20,604 bases of DNA from a virus. Shown piece after piece: positions 16,858 through 20,604 of the stretch. Each line of letters opens with the position of its first letter. Position 1 is the first letter of the stretch. Position numbers and translations under genes: made by a program. The stretch is taken from positions 1 to 20,604 of IMG/VR virus record IMGVR_UViG_3300030090_002389; one strand, 5' to 3'. Below the pieces are notes generated by a model. That model searched no databases, was not told where the DNA came from, and was given only the letters and a program-made list of their open reading frames with translations.

Positions 16858-18027
16858 ATGCCTTTAACACAAGTTTCATCAAGACTCATAGAGGACACTC
16901 TTAGATATGTTTTAGGTGCTAGTGGTACAAACCACTATACTTTTACAGGTAAAGGTCTTACAGGTGCAGTAAATGACCCTACGTTAACTCTTAGCAGAGG
17001 TCATACTTATATCTTTGAGAATAGATCAGGTGGACACCCTTTCTATATAAAAACCAGTATTGCTAATGGTGGTACGAATGATGCCTATAACACAGGAGTA
17101 ACAAATAATGGTGGAGGTAATGGTACGGAAATAGTATTTACAGTACCGCATGATGCACCTGATTTGTTGTACTACCAATGCAGTAGTCACAGCAGTATGG
17201 CAGGGCAGTTAAATATAGTAGGTGCTGTAACAGATGGAAGTATAACAACAGCTAAAATTGCTGATAGTGCAGTAACAAATGGTAAATTAGCTGCTGATGC
17301 TGTTACCACAGCTAAAGTTGCTAATAGTGCTATAACTAACTCAAAATTAGGTGATGATTGCGTAACAGGTTCAAGAATAGCTGATGATGCTATAAATTCA
17401 GAACACTATGTAGATGGTTCTATAGACACAGCACACATAGCTGATAGTGCAGTTACTAACGCTAAGATTGCATCTGGTATATCTTCTTCAAAGCTAACAG
17501 GAGATTTACCTGCTATTAGCGGTGCAAACCTAACAGGCATACAAGGAATACCTAGCGGTGTAATAATGCTTTGGTCTGGTGCAGCAAACGCTATACCTAC
17601 TGGATTTGTACTATGTAATGGTCAAAATGGCACTCCTAACTTAATAGACAGATTTGTTGTTGGTGCAGCTAGTGTTTATTCAGTAGGAGATACAGGTGGT
17701 TCGGCTACACATACGCTAACTGCATCTGAAATGCCATCACATAGTCATACCACACCTAACCATAATCACTCATTTAGTGGGTCTGGTAGTTCTAGCCACA
17801 CTCATGGTATTACAACTTATAGCAGTGGTAACTATAGTAGTCGTGAAATGGGTTTTCATGGTCAAGGACAAAACACTACGAATTACCCAACTAACAGTGC
17901 TACTGTAAGTCTTACAATTAGCGGTAATACAGGGTATCATTCTGGCACAACAACCAATACTGGTAGTGGCGGTTCACACAATAACTTACCTCCTTACTAT
18001 GCACTTTGCTACATAATGAAAACTTAA
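16858..18027 (+). CDS. Second fibre-like protein: cupredoxin-like head, repeat shaft, His-rich collar tip
   Basis: The 389 residues read as three parts. Residues 25-121 look like a cupredoxin: RGHTYIFENRSGGHPFYIK, then VFTVPHDAPDLLYYQCSS, with H60, C108, H111 and M114 placed as the ligands of a type 1 copper site (C-x2-H-x2-M, as in amicyanin). Residues 125-216 are the decapeptide shaft also seen in the main fibre (GSITTAKIADSAVTNGKLAA). Residues 230-389 fit a phage tail collar domain: GIPSGVIMLWSG, IPTGFVLCNGQNGTPNLIDRF, then HxH motifs at 295-297, 302-304 and 314-316, and the usual ending NLPPYYALCYIMKT. HxH motifs bind iron in the T4 gp37 tip. It should be a receptor-binding or tip protein; there is no T7 fibre N-terminal domain, so attachment must differ. 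Confidence 0.87.
   Translation: MPLTQVSSRLIEDTLRYVLGASGTNHYTFTGKGLTGAVNDPTLTLSRGHTYIFENRSGGHPFYIKTSIANGGTNDAYNTGVTNNGGGNGTEIVFTVPHDAPDLLYYQCSSHSSMAGQLNIVGAVTDGSITTAKIADSAVTNGKLAADAVTTAKVANSAITNSKLGDDCVTGSRIADDAINSEHYVDGSIDTAHIADSAVTNAKIASGISSSKLTGDLPAISGANLTGIQGIPSGVIMLWSGAANAIPTGFVLCNGQNGTPNLIDRFVVGAASVYSVGDTGGSATHTLTASEMPSHSHTTPNHNHSFSGSGSSSHTHGITTYSSGNYSSREMGFHGQGQNTTNYPTNSATVSLTISGNTGYHSGTTTNTGSGGSHNNLPPYYALCYIMKT
17377..17492 (+). repeat. Two exact DNA segments shared with the main fibre gene
   Basis: Bases 17377-17405 are identical to 15644-15672 (29 bp) and 17463-17492 to 15922-15951 (30 bp). They encode IADDAINSEH and KIASGISSSK. The order is the same in both genes but the spacing differs (278 against 86 bases), so the shaft of one gene seems to derive from the other by recombination and deletion, or the segments are kept alike by gene conversion. 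Confidence 0.9.
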
Positions 18028-18029
18028 TT

Positions 18030-18173
18030 ATGATGTTATCAAAGACATTTATTATGAAATTTTTAATCACATTTATACTGTTAACTTCAGTATCTTCTGT
18101 ATTAGCACACCCCAAGCATCATATACATGAACATGAATCTACTGACGATAAAGGTTTAGTTATTCAAGAATAG
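18030..18173 (+). CDS. Small exported His-rich peptide
   Basis: The 47 residues start MMLSKTFIMKFL and have a textbook signal peptide: positive Lys residues, the hydrophobic run FLITFILLTSVSS and a VLA|HP cleavage site after residue 26. The mature part would be only 21 residues and opens HPKHHIHEHE, five His in nine positions. No Cys follows, so it is not a lipoprotein. An inner ATG at 18054 (MKFLITF) gives an equally good signal peptide and may be the true start; neither has a Shine-Dalgarno site. The TAG stop shares one base with the GTG start of the next gene, which argues for a real gene. Function unknown: metal binding in the periplasm, or a role at lysis, are guesses. Confidence 0.6.
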   Translation: MMLSKTFIMKFLITFILLTSVSSVLAHPKHHIHEHESTDDKGLVIQE

Positions 18174-18652
18174 TGGACATACCAGAAATTAATCTGCCTG
18201 ATACAGATTATTTCTTAATACCTCCTAAAACAATTTTTTATCCGCCTGTGGCAGAGGAACCATATCTTGACCCAATTCTTCTACCGAGTCTGGAACAGGT
18301 AGAGTCGGGTTTGGGAGGTCAGGAATCTTCTTCTGAAGAAGAAACAACATCTTCAAAGGAGGAAGGGTTAGAAGTAAAACCAGAGACAATACCGACAAAC
18401 CTGCCAAACACCAAAGAAACTTTATCAACTGAAGAACCTGTAGCTACATTCAATATACCATTTATAAACTATGAATTTCCAGTACCCTCGCCAGAGGTGA
18501 TTGCATCAAGTGTCATAGCTAGTGGTGTATCAGCTACAGCAGCAGTAACAGGTTCTATAATTTTACAAAGCGTTGTTAATCAACTAAAAAAAGTAATGAC
18601 AAAGATATTTAAGAAGGTACTTAAGAAAGAGATTGCAGATAAAAAGAAATAA
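18173..18652 (+). CDS. Pro- and acid-rich protein with C-terminal membrane anchor
   Basis: The 159-residue product begins IPEINLPDTDYFLIPPKT, is rich in Pro and aromatic residues to 45, then Ser/Glu-rich and surely unstructured (50-90). Residues 95-107 are again Pro-rich; 108-135 (VIASSVIASGVSATAAVTG and on) form one hydrophobic Ala/Ser/Val-rich segment, followed by a tail with 10 Lys in the last 21 residues. That fits an anchor with the basic tail in the cytoplasm, or an amphipathic DNA- or lipid-binding end. I recall similar proteins (DIPEIDLPxTDYFVIPP...) near fibre genes of marine cyanophages, without known function. The start is GTG 18173, overlapping the previous stop. Last plus-strand gene before the convergent gap. 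Confidence 0.75.
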   Translation: MDIPEINLPDTDYFLIPPKTIFYPPVAEEPYLDPILLPSLEQVESGLGGQESSSEEETTSSKEEGLEVKPETIPTNLPNTKETLSTEEPVATFNIPFINYEFPVPSPEVIASSVIASGVSATAAVTGSIILQSVVNQLKKVMTKIFKKVLKKEIADKKK

Positions 18653-18670
18653 GGTATAGTATATTTACAA

Positions 18671-18902
18671 GTCTTTCTGCCGATCTCACGTTTAGGTTAA
18701 CTAACCTCTGACCTAAATTAAGTGTGCTACGAAAGACAAGGGGTTGTAGGAACCAGACCTGCTTGATCTCTCTTAAATATTGTGGGAACTTTCTTTAAGA
18801 TGAACTCAAGAATCCGTCAATGCAAAGCAACGGATTTATGAAATGCCAAATGTAAGCGGAAGCTTCAGCTCCATACCTCCTCTACAGAACGTCAGTTCCT
18901 AC
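18671..18902 (+). ncRNA. Candidate structured RNA between convergent genes
   Basis: The gap 18653-18898 has no credible gene but is dense in helices found by hand. A: 18671-18677 with 18731-18737 (7 bp). B, inside A: 18691-18697 with 18711-18717 (7 bp). C: 18762-18766 with 18806-18810, continued after a small internal loop by 18771-18777 with 18794-18800 (5+7 bp). D: 18811-18817 with 18830-18836 (7 bp), directly abutting C. F: 18858-18863 with 18868-18872 (bulged hairpin). E: 18746-18753 GTAGGAAC with 18895-18902 GTTCCTAC (8 bp), enclosing C, D and F. All are mutually compatible. The apical loop of C also holds GTGGGAAC (18782-18789), which can pair with the same 18895-18902 in place of E. 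That pairing needs a G-U on the plus strand, mildly favouring plus. I match it to no known RNA family. Confidence 0.5.
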
Positions 18903-19426
18903 TTAAATTTTTCGGGATTAGCTTTAACATAACTTCGTATATTGATTACATCATTACAGATATATGCGAACTTAGACTTAGGATTTATCATGTAACCGCT
19001 TGCGTGAAGCTGCCCACACTTCAAGATACGAACTAGCTGCTTATCATGCACTTGCTTGTCTAGTTCTTCTTTGGCTAACTCTAGCTTTACTTTTGCTAAG
19101 TCGTTACAAGTTTTATTATCTCCCAGAGGTATCATAAAACTCATTTGTAATCCCCAACCTTCGTTTATAGAATATGTTTCTTCGCCCTGTGCATCATTTC
19201 CTGTATAAAAAGGAGTTACAGCCAAAGTAGGTTGACTACAAATTAAGTTTCCAAACTGCTGTTTACCTGTCATTCCATTATTAATATTCATATTCTGGTT
19301 AATAATACTGGAATTACCAACAGCATTAGGTTGAGCCTGTACGTTTGTATCGCCTTCGGCTCTAGCTTTATTACTGACTAAAGACAGACAAAGAAGTAAT
19401 AACGCTAGTAGTGTTGATCGTGTCAT
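18899..19426 (-). CDS. Exported four-Cys protein of a marine phage family
   Basis: Starting from ATG 19426 the product has 175 residues with signal peptide MTRSTLLALLLLCLSLVSNK and cleavage after ARA (residue 23). A TTG at 19444 would add six residues but weakens the signal peptide. The mature part has an Asn/Gln-rich stretch (to about 55), then NLICSQPTLAVTPFYTGN, GWGLQMSFMIPLG near 91-103, a helical charged region, and a C-terminal LVRILKCGQL...YICNDV. Cys at 63, 107, 137 and 157 could form two disulfides after export. I recall the same layout (C...TLxxTPF.xGN, WGxQLxFMVPLD, NCxEL, CSDVV) in uncharacterised proteins of cyanophages. It overlaps the preceding gene by 56 bases in another frame. 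Function unknown; a surface or periplasmic role is implied by export. Confidence 0.8.
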   Translation of the reverse strand: MTRSTLLALLLLCLSLVSNKARAEGDTNVQAQPNAVGNSSIINQNMNINNGMTGKQQFGNLICSQPTLAVTPFYTGNDAQGEETYSINEGWGLQMSFMIPLGDNKTCNDLAKVKLELAKEELDKQVHDKQLVRILKCGQLHASGYMINPKSKFAYICNDVINIRSYVKANPEKFK

Positions 19427-19730
19427 TCTGTGTGATCTTTTCAATCATTAAACCTGATGCTCTTGAAGTCACATTTAATGACCAATCTTTTGAAGTATCT
19501 GCAACTGTAAATACTGCATCACCGCCAGAAATACCAGCAGATGCAGCTACGCTTATATTAGAACCTTCCCAAGTATTTATAGTAGACCCATATTTTTCTG
19601 TGACTACGCTGCGAGTTATGGTTTGAGTAGTGTTTTCAGTTCTATTACTTGAACCAGTAGTCCACGTTGGCACTCCGTTTGCATAACAGGGTGCAGCTAG
19701 AAACAAACCTAGTAAGAGTAGCTTTTTCAT
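19371..19730 (-). CDS. Small exported Thr/Ser-rich protein of a marine phage family
   Basis: The 119 residues start MKKLLLLGLFLAAPCYANG, a signal peptide with probable cleavage after CYA (residue 17). AAPC is a poor lipobox because of Pro before Cys. The mature part is rich in Thr, Ser and Asn and looks all-beta: TTQTITRSVVTEKYGSTI, WSLNVTSRASGLM, and a C-terminus TTSVITSLSVFSQ. I recall cyanophage proteins with the same plan (PxWTTG...TxTxT...YGxxxNxW... ending TSLSVFxQ), always next to the four-Cys exported protein encoded just downstream. Its ATG overlaps the upstream stop as ATGA (19727-19730), and its last 56 coding bases also encode the signal peptide of the next gene. Confidence 0.82.
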   Translation of the reverse strand: MKKLLLLGLFLAAPCYANGVPTWTTGSSNRTENTTQTITRSVVTEKYGSTINTWEGSNISVAASAGISGGDAVFTVADTSKDWSLNVTSRASGLMIEKITQNDTINTTSVITSLSVFSQ

Positions 19731-19966
19731 TTGATGCCTACTTTAGAGTTCTTATTATCTACTATAGTATCTTTTTTCTTTTTTATCGAGAACCCAAGTG
19801 ACGCAGTGGAAGCACTGAAAATACTTGCAATAAATGTCGGGTCAAAATCTACAATCTTTTTACCAGATGGCGGTTCATAGTATGAAAGGGATAAAAGTGT
19901 TGCCGACCACAAAAGAACGCAAACTTTAACAATGGTTTCAACTTTACTTGGTTCTTGATCTTCCAT
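19727..19966 (-). CDS. Small two-helix membrane protein, holin-like
   Basis: The 79 residues have an acidic, short N-terminus, a first membrane segment at about 12-29 (IVKVCVLLWSATLLSLSY), a short loop with PPSGKKIVDFDP, a second weaker hydrophobic segment at about 43-61 (PTFIASIFSASTASLGFSI) and a highly charged tail (KKKKDTIVDNKNSK). Size and topology match class II holins, but many small phage membrane proteins look like this and no endolysin lies near. First gene of the three-gene minus-strand group, coupled by ATGA to the next. Its ATG directly follows the T tract of a terminator hairpin, leaving no room for a Shine-Dalgarno site, which hints at leaderless translation or hairpin-controlled expression. 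Confidence 0.75.
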   Translation of the reverse strand: MEDQEPSKVETIVKVCVLLWSATLLSLSYYEPPSGKKIVDFDPTFIASIFSASTASLGFSIKKKKDTIVDNKNSKVGIK

Positions 19967-20021
19967 AAAAAAAGCTGTTTGGGGGTATCTCTAAGCATTT
20001 GACCACTGCTTAACAAACAGC
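19967..20021 (-). terminator. Minus-strand terminator hairpin ahead of holin-like gene
   Basis: Read on the minus strand, GCTGTTT (20021-20015) pairs with AAACAGC (19980-19974), followed at once by seven T (19973-19967). Inside the loop TAAGCA/TGCTTA (20012-20007 with 19997-19992) forms a second 6-bp hairpin. The T tract ends where the ATG at 19966 begins. It may end a short upstream minus-strand transcript, or act as an attenuator for the three genes downstream. Confidence 0.65.
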
Positions 20022-20083
20022 CATGTGCCAAATGTAGCAAATACTGTTATGTTTGGAAAGTAACACAAGATTATTATGCTCAA
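19991..20083 (-). CDS. Possible mini-gene for a single-span membrane peptide
   Basis: A minus-strand frame ending at TAG 19991-19993 reads SIIILCYFPNITVFATFG followed by TWLFVKQWSNA, which looks like one membrane helix with an aromatic border and a polar end. Its stop lies inside the terminator hairpin, as for a gene with its own terminator. There is no ATG close by: TTG at 20083 gives 30 residues; ATG at 20182 gives 63 but runs antisense through the plus-strand gene at 20076-20240. No Shine-Dalgarno site is visible. Tentative: the protein-like composition and the terminator are the only support. Confidence 0.3.
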   Translation of the reverse strand: MSIIILCYFPNITVFATFGTWLFVKQWSNA

Positions 20084-20240
20084 ACTCTTAAAACCGATAC
20101 TACTAAAATTCTTTACTACTACTGCTGTAAAGAGATTAGTCGTTGATTTGCTTCGTGCAATCTGCAAGCAAACTACCAACACACTAGATGATCGTGCTGT
20201 TGATATGTTGGAGCAACAGTTGTTTCCTAAAATGAACTGA
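20076..20240 (+). CDS. Small conserved marine phage protein (VDLLRAICKQT...LDDRAV type)
   Basis: The 54 residues read MLKLLKPILLKFFTTTAV, then KRLVVDLLRAICKQTTNTLDD, then AVDMLEQQLFP. I know close relatives as tiny open frames in many cyanophages and pelagiphages (pattern: hydrophobic/basic start, VDLLRxLxKQTDNTLDDxAV, final LFP). They are helical, amphipathic and uncharacterised; a membrane-associated N-terminus is possible. The stop TGA is one base from the next ATG, so the two genes form a pair. No good Shine-Dalgarno motif precedes the ATG. It restarts the plus strand after the minus-strand group. Confidence 0.8.
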   Translation: MLKLLKPILLKFFTTTAVKRLVVDLLRAICKQTTNTLDDRAVDMLEQQLFPKMN

Positions 20241-20241
20241 T

Positions 20242-20550
20242 ATGAACCATAAAGAGTTTTTTAAAATCCTTGTTGGTAATCCTCCGCCAGAAATAGAGTT
20301 TGAGATTGAAGTTAAACAACGTGAGACAGAACAAATGCCTGATGAAGCTGTAAGAGCATACTGTTTAGACTTAGTTAAATACACCAAGCTACAAGATTTA
20401 CTTTTAACTTCAGCAATAATGCGTATATCAGATATAGAAACCAAACTATATCGCTATGAAAAAGGTATGAGACTATACAAGAAAGTTAGAAAGCTAGGTT
20501 TTTTTGGTAAAATAAAGTATCTTCTATCTGGCAATACAGGTGAGAAGTGA
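20242..20550 (+). CDS. Conserved phage protein of unknown function, helical
   Basis: The 102 residues contain a helical core at about 33-70, PDEAVRAYCLDLVKYTKLQD followed by LLLTSAIMRISDIETKLY, and a basic tail with KKVRKLGFFGKIKYLL. The core pattern (YCxxLVKYxxxQDxLLxxAxxRIxxLE) is one I recall from small proteins of marine podoviruses and myoviruses encoded next to the preceding type of gene. The function is unknown. The negative N-terminal third (PPPEIEFEIEVKQRETEQ) contrasts with the basic end. The start is ATG 20242, one base after the previous stop. Confidence 0.78.
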   Translation: MNHKEFFKILVGNPPPEIEFEIEVKQRETEQMPDEAVRAYCLDLVKYTKLQDLLLTSAIMRISDIETKLYRYEKGMRLYKKVRKLGFFGKIKYLLSGNTGEK

Positions 20551-20577
20551 TTATATTATTTAAAAACAAGACTAATC

Positions 20578-20604
20578 ATGGATAAAAGTTTAAAAGTTTT
20601 AGAG
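20578..20604 (+). CDS. Start of a further gene, cut by the window edge
   Basis: An open frame begins at ATG 20578 with MDKSLKVLE and runs off the end. It follows the previous stop by 27 bases with no clear ribosome binding site. Nine residues are too few to name it; DNA packaging genes lie in about this place in T7. Confidence 0.4.

Noticed and set aside
18836-18874. Minus-strand 12-codon frame (MELKLPLTFGIS) behind AGGAGG in the structured gap
   Set aside because: The Shine-Dalgarno-like sequence is only one base from the ATG, too close to work, and the bases are explained by hairpins. The plus strand there resembles the anti-Shine-Dalgarno CCTCC, which is noted but not enough for a claim.
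18653-18902. tRNA, tmRNA, RNase P RNA or group I intron in the convergent gap
   Set aside because: No T-loop, CCA end, tag frame or conserved intron core could be found on either strand.
19411-19626. Plus-strand frame of 71 codons opposite the exported genes
   Set aside because: Antisense to two well-supported minus-strand genes with signal peptides; no ribosome site and no gene-like context.
18844-20037. Shared TGCCAAATGTA at 18844-18854 and about 20027-20037 as attachment or inverted-segment borders
   Set aside because: An 11-base match in direct orientation is expected dozens of times by chance in 20 kb, more so in AT-rich DNA; there is no integrase or further similarity.
19849-20040. 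Minus-strand frame of 63 codons overlapping the holin-like gene
   Set aside because: Runs in another frame through the holin-like gene, spans the terminator hairpin and has no protein-like pattern.
20184-20444. Minus-strand frame of 86 codons
   Set aside because: Antisense to the plus-strand 102-residue conserved phage protein; no support of its own.

Overview
The window is a stretch of an AT-rich, lytic, T7-like (short-tailed) phage genome, almost certainly marine. The order from left to right is that of T7 genes 10 to 17: major capsid, tail tube A, tail tube B, gp13-like protein, internal virion proteins gp14, gp15 and gp16, then tail fibre. The strong AT bias, the fibre types and several small genes familiar from pelagiphages and cyanophages point to a phage of SAR11 or a picocyanobacterium. 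No photosynthesis or other host-metabolism gene is visible to decide between them.

Region 1 (1-1421) holds the tail of a short basic gene, an untranslated leader with a repeated octamer, the capsid gene starting at GTG, a rho-independent terminator in the position of T7 T-phi, and a tiny Lys-rich gene. Region 2 (1425-18027) is one tightly packed plus-strand block of virion genes. Neighbouring genes overlap by 1 base or are separated by at most 9 bases. It encodes the tail tube, the ejection proteins, a long fibre with decapeptide repeats and a C1q-like tip, a fibre-type chaperone-like protein, and a second fibre-like protein that joins a cupredoxin-like head to a His-rich collar tip. Region 3 (18030-18652) has two small genes overlapping by one base: a His-rich exported peptide and a Pro/acid-rich protein with a C-terminal membrane anchor.

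Region 4 (18653-20075) breaks the pattern. Three minus-strand genes encode a holin-like membrane protein and two exported proteins whose coding regions overlap by 56 bases. They converge on the plus-strand late block, and the gap between holds about 230 bases that fold on paper into several nested helices plus an alternative pseudoknot pairing. A minus-strand terminator hairpin lies directly before the first of these genes. Region 5 (20076-20604) returns to plus-strand small conserved phage genes and the first codons of another gene. No tRNA, CRISPR array, transposon, integrase, endolysin or terminase is seen in the window.

All family assignments come from reading the sequence against remembered families; no database search was run. 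The most unusual parts are the convergent structured region, the overlapping exported pair, and the cupredoxin-like virion protein with a complete set of type 1 copper ligands.
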